A stretch of DNA of 64,000 nucleotides. Source: Verrucomicrobiota bacterium. Its GTDB lineage: Bacteria > Verrucomicrobiota > Verrucomicrobiia > Limisphaerales > UBA1096. Location: contig JACNJE010000090.1 of assembly GCA_014382705.1 (NCBI GenBank), positions 17,428-81,427 on the forward strand, written 5' to 3'. Positions 44,538-52,880 of this stretch are shown one piece after another. How positions within the stretch are numbered: the stretch's first letter is position 1; every line of letters begins with the position of its first letter. Made by a program: the position numbers and the translations under genes. Under the pieces are notes generated by a model. That model was not told the DNA's origin. It did no database searches and worked only from the letters and a program-made list of their open reading frames with translations.

Positions 44538-44651
44538 AGCACGGAATAAGGTCGCTGGTTCTTTCGTTGTTTGATTTTTATCATTCCTTCCCCTTGGCCT
44601 TGCCATTTTGCCTGCTGCCGGTGAGCATCCGGCCCGGTTGGTACCGAGGTC

Positions 44652-45545
44652 ATGGCGGCGTTGATTTCCCCTGATTTGCTGAAACGGCTCGAGCAGTTGC
44701 AACTGCTCGCGCGCCGTCGTTCCAAGAGCACCACTCGGGGTGAGCGCCGCAGCGGCGCGCGTGGCCAGTCGGTTGAGTTCGCCGACTACCGCAACTACGT
44801 CCCTGGCGACGACCTGCGCCGGATCGACTGGAACATCTACGGCCGGCTCGACCGCCTCTTCCTCAAACTATACGAGGAGGAGCGCGAGCTTCCTGTCACC
44901 ATTTTTCTCGATGCCAGCGAGTCGATGTCGTTTGGCCAAGCGCCCAAGTTCGATTTCGCTCGCCAAGTTGCCGCCGCCGTCGGCTATGTGGCGTTGTGCG
45001 GGTTCGACCGCGTCACCGTCGAGCCGTTCCCGCTGGGCGACGGCCAAGCGGGCCTCGTTGGTGAACTGCGGCAGGTGCGCGGTCGCAGGTCGTCGTTTCG
45101 TTTTTTTGGAAATCTGGCCAAGCTCAAGGCTGGCGGCACGGCGGACTTCAACCAAGCGTTGCGGCGTGGCGCGATGAAACATCGTACACCCGGCGTGTCG
45201 GTCATCCTCAGCGATTTTCTCGATCCGGCCGGGTACGAGGAAGGACTCAAGTCGCTGGCCCATCGCGGCTCGGAGATTCACGCCGTGCAAATCCTCTCGC
45301 CGGAGGAACTCGAGCCGACGGCGTACGGCGACCTGAAGGTGATCGACTCCGAGACCGGCGTCGAGCAGGAGGTCACTTTCGGCAAATACCGCCTCAAGGC
45401 GTATCAGTCAACGGTGCAAAACTATTGCCAGCGGCTGCAGGAGTTTTGCCGTGCGCGAGGCGTGCGTTACCAATTGGCGCGCTCCGACACGCCGCTCGAC
45501 GATCTGCTGCTCAAGGCCATGCGAACCGGGGGCATGTGGCGATGA
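44652..45545 (+). CDS. DUF58 domain protein
   Basis: A 297-aa DUF58 protein with a VWA-like C-terminal domain. Signature text is RRSGARGQSVEFADYRNYVPGDDLRRIDWNIYGR, summarised here by EFADYRNYVPGDD and RRIDWN, then TIFLDASESMSFG, a MIDAS-like DxSxS variant (D-A-S-E-S). DUF58 proteins normally act with a MoxR AAA+ ATPase and membrane VWA proteins in envelope or enzyme maturation. No MoxR gene is in the window. The ATG is at 44652, and the stop overlaps the next gene start (ATGA). The 114 bp upstream hold no recognised gene. Confidence 0.9.
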   Translation: MAALISPDLLKRLEQLQLLARRRSKSTTRGERRSGARGQSVEFADYRNYVPGDDLRRIDWNIYGRLDRLFLKLYEEERELPVTIFLDASESMSFGQAPKFDFARQVAAAVGYVALCGFDRVTVEPFPLGDGQAGLVGELRQVRGRRSSFRFFGNLAKLKAGGTADFNQALRRGAMKHRTPGVSVILSDFLDPAGYEEGLKSLAHRGSEIHAVQILSPEELEPTAYGDLKVIDSETGVEQEVTFGKYRLKAYQSTVQNYCQRLQEFCRARGVRYQLARSDTPLDDLLLKAMRTGGMWR

Positions 45546-47362
45546 ATTTTCTCACACCCGAGGCGCTCGCATTCGCGGCCGCGCTGCCGGTCGTCGTGGT
45601 TTTTTACCTGCTCAAGCGCCGTCGCGTGGCGCGTCTCGTCCCGAGCACCGTCCTGTGGCAGCGCTTCCTTAATGAGACGCAGGCCAGTTCGCCGTTCCAA
45701 AAACTGCGGCACAACTGGCTGCTCATTATCCAGCTCATCCTGCTCGCGCTGGCCGTGTTCGCGCTGACCCGTCCTTACTTCGCCGGCAAGCTCGAGAGCG
45801 GCCGGTTCATCGTCGCGATTCTCGACGTGTCGGCGTCGATGCAGGCGACCGACGTGGCGCCGAGCCGGCTTGGCCAGGCGAAGACCGCCCTGACCAGGCT
45901 GATCGACTCGATGTACGACAACGACCGCATGGTGCTGCTGCTCGCCGGCGCGGTGACGGAGGTGCGCCAGTCGCCGACCAGCGCCAAGCCGGCGTTGCGC
46001 TCCGCGCTTGGCCAAGCGCGGGCAACCGACTCGCCGACCCGGCTGCTCGACGCGATCAAGCTCGCCCAAAACCTGACGCGCAACCGCGCCAAGACCGAGG
46101 TGCATCTGTTCAGCGACGGTGTCTCGCCGGACTTGGACGATTTCGAGTTGCAGGACTTGAATCTGGCTTACCACCGAGTGGGCGGCAGCGGCGACAACCT
46201 TGGCATCGTGTCGCTCGAGGTTCGGCCGCACCCGGAGCAGACTGGGCAACAGGCGTTATTCGCGACGGTTGCCAACGCTTCGACCAATGCGCTTGCGAGC
46301 GACGTGTCGCTGTTTTTTGGCGACCGGCTTGTGGGCAACCGGCGCGTGAGCGTCGGCGCAACCAACTCAGCGTCGCTTGTCTTCGTCGCTGGCCAAGGCA
46401 CCAACGGTGTCTTTCGGTTGCAGTTGAAAAACGCCGACGCGCTCGCCGTGGACAACACCGCTTCGGTGCTCAGTCTCGCCCGGCGCAACACGCGCGCGTT
46501 GCTCGTCACCAAGGGCAACCAATTCCTCGAGCGGGCGCTGCGCAGCGTGCCCAAGCTCGACCTCGCCGTGGCGGCGAACCTCACCGGCTCCGAGCCGCCG
46601 GTCGATTTTGTCGTGCTCGACAACGTCGCGCCGAGCGCTTGGCCAAGCGGCAATGTGTTGGCGATCCACACGCAGTCGACCAATTGGTTCCGGCCAAGCG
46701 GCTCGATCGACGGCCCGCCGATTGTCGATTGGAAAAGCAGCCACCCGCTGCTGCGCTTCGTTAATTTCGACAACGTGCAGGTGGCCAAGTCGCTCGCTGC
46801 CGAGCCGCCGCCTTGGCTCGCACCGCTCGTCGAGTCGCCGTCTGCACCGCTTGTTGCCGCCGGCGAAAACAACGGTCAACGCGTTGTGTGGGTTGGCTTT
46901 AATCCGCTCGACAGCACATGGCCGCTGCGCGTCTCGTTTCCGATTTTCATCGCCAACGCCGCCGACTGGCTCAACCCCGCCGCGCGCACCGGCATTCGAG
47001 TTGGCGAGCCGTTTCACGTGCGCTTGGCCAGCGGGGAACAGCCGGTGACCGTCGAGCTGCCGGACGGTTCGACGAGGGAAGTCAAGACGACGGCCAGCGG
47101 CGAGTTGATCTTCGGCGACACGTTTCAGCAGGGCGTTTACACGGCGCGCGTCGAGACGAATGCGCTGCCGTTTTGTGCAAATCTGCTCGACAGAAACGAG
47201 AGTGATATTCGCTCGCGCGAGTCGCTGCAAATGGGCGAGTACGGCAAGGTCGAGGCGACGATGCCGGTCAGCGCCGACAAGGAGGCGTGGCGCTGGATCA
47301 CGATGCTGTGCCTCGGTTTCATCCTGTTCGAATGGTGGTTTTACCACCGCCGCACCGCATGA
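45542..47362 (+). CDS. BatA-type membrane VWA protein
   Basis: A 606-aa membrane protein. The N-terminal BatA domain contains two helices (ALAFAAALPVVVVFYLLKRRR and LLIIQLILLALAVFALTRPYF), followed by a von Willebrand A domain with a complete MIDAS start, D-V-S-A-S in VAILDVSASMQATD. Beta-rich periplasmic regions and a C-terminal helix (MLCLGFILFEWWFYH) follow. It is translationally coupled to both neighbours (ATGA junctions at 45542 and 47359). Palindromes at 46002-46021 (20 bp) and 46637 encode ALGQA and AWPSG. It probably forms a MoxR/DUF58/VWA-type complex at the membrane. Confidence 0.9.
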   Translation: MNFLTPEALAFAAALPVVVVFYLLKRRRVARLVPSTVLWQRFLNETQASSPFQKLRHNWLLIIQLILLALAVFALTRPYFAGKLESGRFIVAILDVSASMQATDVAPSRLGQAKTALTRLIDSMYDNDRMVLLLAGAVTEVRQSPTSAKPALRSALGQARATDSPTRLLDAIKLAQNLTRNRAKTEVHLFSDGVSPDLDDFELQDLNLAYHRVGGSGDNLGIVSLEVRPHPEQTGQQALFATVANASTNALASDVSLFFGDRLVGNRRVSVGATNSASLVFVAGQGTNGVFRLQLKNADALAVDNTASVLSLARRNTRALLVTKGNQFLERALRSVPKLDLAVAANLTGSEPPVDFVVLDNVAPSAWPSGNVLAIHTQSTNWFRPSGSIDGPPIVDWKSSHPLLRFVNFDNVQVAKSLAAEPPPWLAPLVESPSAPLVAAGENNGQRVVWVGFNPLDSTWPLRVSFPIFIANAADWLNPAARTGIRVGEPFHVRLASGEQPVTVELPDGSTREVKTTASGELIFGDTFQQGVYTARVETNALPFCANLLDRNESDIRSRESLQMGEYGKVEATMPVSADKEAWRWITMLCLGFILFEWWFYHRRTA

Positions 47363-48264
47363 CCGACCGGCTGCAAACAATTTGGGTAATCGGCGCAGTG
47401 CTGCTCGCTGGTTGTTCGCCCGGGGGCGAGTCGGTCACGGTTTACACCTCGCAGGATCAGGTTTATGCGGAGCCGATTTTGCAGCGGTTTGAGCGGGAGA
47501 GCGGCGTTCGCGTGCGGGCCGTTTACGACAGTGAAGCCGTCAAGACGGTCGGCTTGGTCAATCGCCTGATCGCCGAAAAACGTTATCCGCGCTGTGATCT
47601 GTTTTGGAACAACGAGGCATTCCGCACGCACCAACTCGCGGCTCGCGGGGTGCTCGCGTCGGATGTGCCAATTGAGGCGTTCGGTGCGCGGACGCGGCAG
47701 TGGGTCTGGAACACAAACCAACTCAGTGTCGCGGAGTTGCCGCCAAGCCTGGCCGCGCTAACCAACGCGCAGTGGCGGGGCAAAGTGGCGATCGCCCTGC
47801 CGTTGTTTGGCTCGACGGCGACGCATTTTCAGGTGCTGCGCCAGAGCTGGGGCGCGGCGCGGTGGCAGGCGTGGTGTCGCGCGCTGTTGGCCAACAACGT
47901 GATGACGGTCGACGGCAACTCGGTGGTCGTGCAACTCGTCGGCCGCGGCGAGGTCGCGCTTGGCTTGACCGATTCCGACGACGTCCGCGCCGGGCTTCGA
48001 AACGGCCTGCCGATCGCCGGACAACCGCTTGGCCAAGACGGCATGGCCATTCGCAACACACTGGGCCATGTTCGCGGTGCGCCGAGGCCCGACTTGGCCA
48101 AGCGCTTGGCCAAGTTTCTGCAATCGTCGGCGGTGCGGGCTGCACTCGTTGAGGCCGGCGCCATTGATCCCGGCGACTCAGCCGCCACCGCGATCGCTTG
48201 GCCAGGCGTGGTCGAGGCCAACGCGCAGGCGGTGACTGAGCTTCAATCCATCTTCCTCGAGTGA
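47359..48264 (+). CDS. ABC-type (iron/Fbp-like) substrate-binding lipoprotein
   Basis: A 301-aa periplasmic binding protein with signal and lipobox AVLLAGC. It begins SVTVYTSQDQVYAEPILQRFE and continues VRVRAVYDSEAVKTVGLVNRL, features of the FbpA/AfuA ferric-ion and putative polyamine-binding class. AIALPLFGSTATHF and EVALGLTDSDDVRAG are family-type blocks. Whether the iron ligands are complete cannot be judged by eye. It is coupled to the VWA gene by an ATGA overlap and followed 1 bp later by the permease gene. PDLAKRLAKFL near the C terminus results from two adjacent palindrome copies. Confidence 0.87.
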   Translation: MTDRLQTIWVIGAVLLAGCSPGGESVTVYTSQDQVYAEPILQRFERESGVRVRAVYDSEAVKTVGLVNRLIAEKRYPRCDLFWNNEAFRTHQLAARGVLASDVPIEAFGARTRQWVWNTNQLSVAELPPSLAALTNAQWRGKVAIALPLFGSTATHFQVLRQSWGAARWQAWCRALLANNVMTVDGNSVVVQLVGRGEVALGLTDSDDVRAGLRNGLPIAGQPLGQDGMAIRNTLGHVRGAPRPDLAKRLAKFLQSSAVRAALVEAGAIDPGDSAATAIAWPGVVEANAQAVTELQSIFLE

Positions 48265-48265
48265 C

Positions 48266-49654
48266 ATGAGTTGGGGGTTGCTGCTCAACAGTCTGGCGTT
48301 GGCTGTGCCGGTGGCGTTGGCGGCGGTCACGGTGGGGTGGCTGGCGGCGTTGTTCATCGCCTCGTCTCGTGGGTGGGTGCGCATGGGTGCGTTGATCGGG
48401 GCGATTGTGGCGTTGGCGCTGCCGCCGTTTTTGGTCGTCAACGCGTGGCTTGGGCTACTGGGAAACGTCGGCGTGCTGAAGCCGTGGCTGCCGCTCGACA
48501 TCTATTCGCACGGCGGCGCGGTGTGGGTGTTGACGCTGATGCTCTGGCCGTTGCCGTGCCTGATGTGCCTCGGCGCGCTCAAGCGGCTGACTGCGGAATT
48601 GCTCGACGCCGAGCCGGGGCTGGGCGGCGGGCCGCTCGTGCGTTCGCTGCTGCTGCCGATGACGCTGCCGGCGGCGGTTCAGTCTGGGTTGATCGTGTTC
48701 GCGTTGGCGTTCAATAACATCGCGGTGCCGGCGATTTTTCAGGTAAAGGTTTTTCCGGCGCAGTTCTGGGTGCAGTTCAGCACGAGCTACAATTTTTCGT
48801 TGGCGTGGCAATACGGCTGGGTGCTGGCGGCGCTGCCGCTGGGGTTGCTGCTGCTGCTGCGCGGCCGGCCGGTCGCCTGGCCGTGGGAAAGTTCGGGCGT
48901 GCCGGGGGAGGTGTTGCGCAACCGGCTTGGCCAAGCGCTTCTCGGTTTGGCGACTGTTGTCGCTGGGCTGCTCGTCGGCGTGTCGGTATTGCTGCCGCTT
49001 GGGCATTTGATTTTCGATGCGCGAACGTGGATGGGTTTGTTGGACACGATCCAGGCTGGGAAGCAGGCGATTTGGAATTCGTTTTGGTATCCGGCGGCGA
49101 CGGCGACGCTGGTCTCAGTTCTAGGCTTGGCGGCGTGCCGGAGGACGGGACTGCGGTTGGCCTGGCTGCTTTTCTTTTTGCCGGGCGTGCTGCTTGGGGT
49201 GGTGCTGGTTTTTCTGTTGAACCGGCCCGGCTTGGGCTGGCTTTACGGCGGGCCGGGCATCGTGCTGCTGGCGTTTGGCCTGCGGTATTTCGCGCTGGGC
49301 TGGGAGGGGATGCGCTTGGCCAAGGCGTCGATGGATGCTGACCTGCAAACCGTCACAGACCTCGCCGGGCTGCCGTGGTGGCAGCGTTGGCGGCATTTGT
49401 TTTTGCCGCAGGCCGGCCCGGCGCTGGCGGCGGCGTGGTACGTGGTTTATCTGCTGTGCCTATGGGACACGGAGACGCTGGTGCTCGTCGTGCCAGCGGG
49501 CGGCGAGACGCTGGCGTTGCGGGTGTTCAACCTGCTGCATTACGGCCATCACGCCCAGGTGAACGCCCTCTGCCTGATCCTGCTGTTGCTGGCCGTACTA
49601 CCGTTGGTCGCCTGGGCTCTGTTTCGTTTGTTAAAAAAACCGGCCCACGTTTGA
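48266..49654 (+). CDS. ABC transporter permease (FbpB type)
   Basis: A 462-aa inner-membrane permease with about 12 helices, consistent with two fused permease halves as in FbpB. EAA-like loop text appears in LLLPMTLPAAVQSGLIVFALAFNN and in DLAGLPWWQRWRHLFLPQAGPALAAAW, the docking sites for the ATPase. No ATPase gene follows; the next gene is convergent. The only ABC ATPase in the window is at 61184 and is not obviously its partner. The start is ATG 48266. The last codons form part of a terminator hairpin used by the opposite strand. Confidence 0.87.
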   Translation: MSWGLLLNSLALAVPVALAAVTVGWLAALFIASSRGWVRMGALIGAIVALALPPFLVVNAWLGLLGNVGVLKPWLPLDIYSHGGAVWVLTLMLWPLPCLMCLGALKRLTAELLDAEPGLGGGPLVRSLLLPMTLPAAVQSGLIVFALAFNNIAVPAIFQVKVFPAQFWVQFSTSYNFSLAWQYGWVLAALPLGLLLLLRGRPVAWPWESSGVPGEVLRNRLGQALLGLATVVAGLLVGVSVLLPLGHLIFDARTWMGLLDTIQAGKQAIWNSFWYPAATATLVSVLGLAACRRTGLRLAWLLFFLPGVLLGVVLVFLLNRPGLGWLYGGPGIVLLAFGLRYFALGWEGMRLAKASMDADLQTVTDLAGLPWWQRWRHLFLPQAGPALAAAWYVVYLLCLWDTETLVLVVPAGGETLALRVFNLLHYGHHAQVNALCLILLLLAVLPLVAWALFRLLKKPAHV

Positions 49655-49665
49655 GCGGGCCGGTT
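49633..49665 (-). terminator. Intrinsic terminator of the PQQ-propeller gene
   Basis: Perfect 9-bp stem AACCGGCCC (49638-49646) and GGGCCGGTT (49657-49665) around a 10-nt loop. Read on the minus strand it is followed by seven T (49639-49633). It lies 22 bp past the stop of the minus-strand gene and overlaps the stop codon of the convergent permease gene. Confidence 0.88.
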
Positions 49666-49686
49666 GCAGAAAGTTGATAGCTCAGT

Positions 49687-51306
49687 TTATTTGGTGGCAA
49701 TGCAATAGAGGTATTCCTTGCCACGGAGGAACAGCTGGTTGCCGACGACAGCCGGTGAACAGTCGAACTTGTCGTCCAGTTCGTTGGTCGCCACTAGCTC
49801 CAGCTTGGCGCTGTCATTGAGCACGGAGACGCTGCCGTTTCGTCCTGCGATGTAGACCCTCCCACCGGCGCTCACCGGCGAGGCATACACCCCGCTGATG
49901 CCGTCGAGCCGTTCGCTCTCTATGAGCAGTTTGCCGGTTTGGGTGTCGCGCACCGAGAGGATGCCGTTGTTGCCGGCGAGGTACCAGATGCGGCCGTTGC
50001 TCAGGAGCGGCGACGGGACGTATGGCGTGCCACGGTTGCCGGTCCAGGCAACGGCTTTGCTGTCGGTCAGGTCGCCGCTGCCGCCCAGTTTGATTGCTGC
50101 CACGTGCGCGCCCCGAAAACCGCTCATCGCGTAGGCGGTTTGTTTATCGACGACGATCGACGGGATGCAATTGGCGGTTTGCCCGCTGCATTGCCAAAGT
50201 ATCTTGCCGTCACTGAGCCGGTAACTGCGGACGGCGCGGGAGCCGTTGACAATCACCTGCGTGACCCCGTCGTGCGTGGTGACGACCGGGGTGCACCAGC
50301 CGCTGGCCTCGTTTCGATCCTGTTTCCACTTCAATTTACCGGTTTTTTTGTCGAGCGCGTAGATGGCCGAGTCGCCCTCGTGATCCCACAGCAGCACGAC
50401 TGTGTCGCCGTGCAGGGCGGGGGAGGTGCCTTCGCCGAAACTGTTGCGGGTGCGCATGTCGCCGAAATCCTTTTTCCATTGCAGCTTGCCTTTCATGTCG
50501 TAGCAGAACAAGCCGCGTGAGCCGAAGTTGGCGATGATGTGTTCGCCATCGGTCACTGGCGATCCGGAGGCATAGCCGTGGTCGCGGTGGTGCCCCTCGT
50601 GCGGCACGGCGGTCGTGGCGACGGAGCGCCAGTTTTCCTTGCCGGTATTGCGGTCGAGGGAGAGAAGGACGAAACGATACTCCTCGGTCGGCTTGCCGCC
50701 GCCTCCGAATCCGCCGCGTCCCCGGCTCGAGCGCCCGCTGCGCCCGTTCCGCTCGCCGCCGCGCCCCCGGCTGAATTGCCGACGCATCTCCTCACGGAGT
50801 GCATCGCGCTCGGCATCATTCAACTCACCGTCACCGTCCTTGTCGAAGCGCTTGATGAATTCCTCGCGGTTGAACCCGCCATTGCCGAAGCCGGATCGGC
50901 TGCCGCTTTCACGGCTGCGTTCGCCCCCGCGCTCGCCGCGCTCGCTGCGACCGCGACCCTCGGGCCGTTCGCCGCTTGGCCGCCGCCGTTCGCCGGGTTG
51001 ACCGCGTTCACGCGAATCACTCCCTGCCGTTGCCGCCACTTTTTTGCCGGTTTTCTCAGCCGTGAGGACGAAAAGCTGATCCCCCCAGATCACGGGCGTT
51101 GAGTTGCCGGAGCCGGGAACCTTGATTTTCCAAAGGACATTTTTTTTCTCGGAAAACTCCTTCGGCGGGTTGGCGCCGGGGGCCACGCCGTTGGCAGTGG
51201 GGCCGCGCCAAGCCGGCCAATTGTCCGCGGTGACCGTGCCGGCCAGCGCCCATGCCAGGCCGGCCAAGCCGCCCAGCCCAAGTTTGGTTAGTCGAATCGA
51301 GTTCAT
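49687..51306 (-). CDS. Secreted PQQ-like beta-propeller protein with EF-hand and Arg/Gly-rich insertion
   Basis: A 539-aa protein with signal LGGLAGLAWALAGTVTA and the start NWPAWRGPTANG, typical of the outer-membrane-assembly/PQQ-like WD propeller family in Planctomycetes and Verrucomicrobia. Later blades show VLLWDHEGDSAIYALDKKTGKLKW and similar repeats. The first blade is split by an insertion of about 115 residues (about 92-206). It contains a run rich in Arg, Gly, Glu and Ser, a canonical EF-hand loop D155-KDGDGELNDA-E166, and a second Arg/Gly tract. No PQQ-dehydrogenase catalytic motif was seen, so binding rather than oxidation is likely. I used ATG 51306 because of the signal peptide. 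Confidence 0.87.
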   Translation of the reverse strand: MNSIRLTKLGLGGLAGLAWALAGTVTADNWPAWRGPTANGVAPGANPPKEFSEKKNVLWKIKVPGSGNSTPVIWGDQLFVLTAEKTGKKVAATAGSDSRERGQPGERRRPSGERPEGRGRSERGERGGERSRESGSRSGFGNGGFNREEFIKRFDKDGDGELNDAERDALREEMRRQFSRGRGGERNGRSGRSSRGRGGFGGGGKPTEEYRFVLLSLDRNTGKENWRSVATTAVPHEGHHRDHGYASGSPVTDGEHIIANFGSRGLFCYDMKGKLQWKKDFGDMRTRNSFGEGTSPALHGDTVVLLWDHEGDSAIYALDKKTGKLKWKQDRNEASGWCTPVVTTHDGVTQVIVNGSRAVRSYRLSDGKILWQCSGQTANCIPSIVVDKQTAYAMSGFRGAHVAAIKLGGSGDLTDSKAVAWTGNRGTPYVPSPLLSNGRIWYLAGNNGILSVRDTQTGKLLIESERLDGISGVYASPVSAGGRVYIAGRNGSVSVLNDSAKLELVATNELDDKFDCSPAVVGNQLFLRGKEYLYCIATK

Positions 51307-51434
51307 GATTTTACGTCGAACTGGCGTTAGACTTGGCCAAGCGGTGAAAGGTTTCAAATTATTTTTTGGCCACCGCTTTTTGGCCAAGCGGGGTATGGCT
51401 TGTGCGGTCCGGGCCCTGCACCCACACTGCCGCC
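51307..51434. other. Divergent region with degenerate palindrome copies
   Basis: 128 bp between the PQQ-propeller gene (minus) and the symporter gene (plus). It holds two degenerate palindromes, ACTTGGCCAAGCG at about 51330 and TTTGGCCAAGCG at about 51378. I see no clear promoter boxes. Confidence 0.5.
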
Positions 51435-52880
51435 GTGAACATTCACTGGATCGACGCGACGCTGCTCTGCGCCTACCTGCTGGGCATGGTGGTGTTCGGG
51501 ATGTGGATGGGGCGTGGCACGCGGAGTTCCGCAGAATTCATGGTTGGCGGGCGCAGCCTGCCGTGGTGGGCGGTACTCTGCTCGATCGTCGCGACGGAGA
51601 CCAGCACGATCACTTTCCTGAGCGTGCCCGGCCTGGCTTACACCGGCGACTTGGCTTTTCTGCAACTGCCGCTTGGCTACATCCTCGGCCGGTGGATCGT
51701 GTCTTCAATTTTACTGCCGCGCTACTTTTCTGGCGAGTTGTTCACGGCGTACGAGGTTCTCGACCGGCATTTCGGCAGTATTGTGAAACGGGTCGCAAGT
51801 TTGTTGTTCATCATCACGCGGACGCTCGGCGACGGCTTCCGTTTGTTTCTCGGCGCGATCGTTTTGCAGCATGTCGCCGATATCGACATGAACACGGCGA
51901 TCATCGCCCTCGGTATCGCGACGATCATTTACACGTTCGCCGGCGGCATCCGCGCGGTGATCTGGACCGACTTCATTCAGTTCGTGGTGTACATGGTGGG
52001 CGCGGCGATCGCGTTTGGGATTTTGATCAACTCGATCGAGGGTGGCTGGGGCGCTGTTACCGAGTTGGCCCATGCGGCGGACGGCGACAAACTGCGGATT
52101 TTTCATTTCGATTTCGACCTGACGGGCACGTACCTGTTTTGGGCCGGATTGATCGGTGGCGGTGTGCTCGCGATCGGAACCCACGGTGTCGATCAGTTGA
52201 TGGTGCAGCGTTATTTGAGCGCGCGCAGCCAAGGTGAAGCGGCGCTGGCGTTGCGACTGAGCGGATTTGTGGTGCTGCTGCAGTTCGCGTTTTTCCTGTT
52301 GATCGGCACGGCCCTCTACGCCTATTACATCCAAAGCCCGCCGCCGGAACCGTTTGCCAAAAGCGACCGCGTTTTCGCCACGTTCATCGTTGCCAAGATG
52401 CCGGTCGGCGTGCTTGGCATCGTGCTCGGAGCCTTGTTTTCAGCGGCGATGTCGACCCTGTCGAGTTCGCTCAATTCCAGCGCCACGGTGCTGGTCAATG
52501 ACATCCTAAAAACGGACGGTGACCGCAGCCGGTTGCGCTTGGCCAAGTGGTTGACGATCGCGTTCGGCGTGGCCCAGATCGTCGTTGGCATCTCCGGGCA
52601 ATGGCTCGAATCGTCGGTGATCGGCAGCGTGCTGGCCATTCAAAGTTTCACGACGGGTATCATCCTCGGCGTCTTCGCTCTCGGCTTGGCCAAGGGCAAG
52701 GTTGGCACCGACTCGGCGTTGGCCGGCTTGGTCGTTGGCCTGATTGTCATGAGTGCGATCAAGTTCGGCACGCCGCTGGCTTGGCCTTGGTTCGCCTTGG
52801 TCGGCTCGTCTGTGACCTTTTGTGCGGGCTGGATGCACAACAAACTTTTTAACGAGGAATCGTTTCTGATTTATGACTGA
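51435..52880 (+). CDS. Sodium:solute symporter (SSS family)
   Basis: A 481-aa membrane transporter with about 13 helices. Family text includes SAEFMVGGRSLPWWAVLCSIVATETSTITFL (key part FMVGGRSLPWW and VATETST), GGIRAVIWTDFIQFVVYM, and LGALFSAAMSTLSSSLNS with the conserved Ser/Thr sodium site. It is related to sialic acid, sugar and proline SSS carriers; the substrate is unknown. The coupled downstream gene NamZ acts on peptidoglycan amino sugars, so an amino-sugar substrate is plausible. I chose GTG 51435 (then NIHWIDATLL); the frame extends upstream. The stop overlaps the NamZ start by 8 bp. Confidence 0.92.
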   Translation: MNIHWIDATLLCAYLLGMVVFGMWMGRGTRSSAEFMVGGRSLPWWAVLCSIVATETSTITFLSVPGLAYTGDLAFLQLPLGYILGRWIVSSILLPRYFSGELFTAYEVLDRHFGSIVKRVASLLFIITRTLGDGFRLFLGAIVLQHVADIDMNTAIIALGIATIIYTFAGGIRAVIWTDFIQFVVYMVGAAIAFGILINSIEGGWGAVTELAHAADGDKLRIFHFDFDLTGTYLFWAGLIGGGVLAIGTHGVDQLMVQRYLSARSQGEAALALRLSGFVVLLQFAFFLLIGTALYAYYIQSPPPEPFAKSDRVFATFIVAKMPVGVLGIVLGALFSAAMSTLSSSLNSSATVLVNDILKTDGDRSRLRLAKWLTIAFGVAQIVVGISGQWLESSVIGSVLAIQSFTTGIILGVFALGLAKGKVGTDSALAGLVVGLIVMSAIKFGTPLAWPWFALVGSSVTFCAGWMHNKLFNEESFLIYD

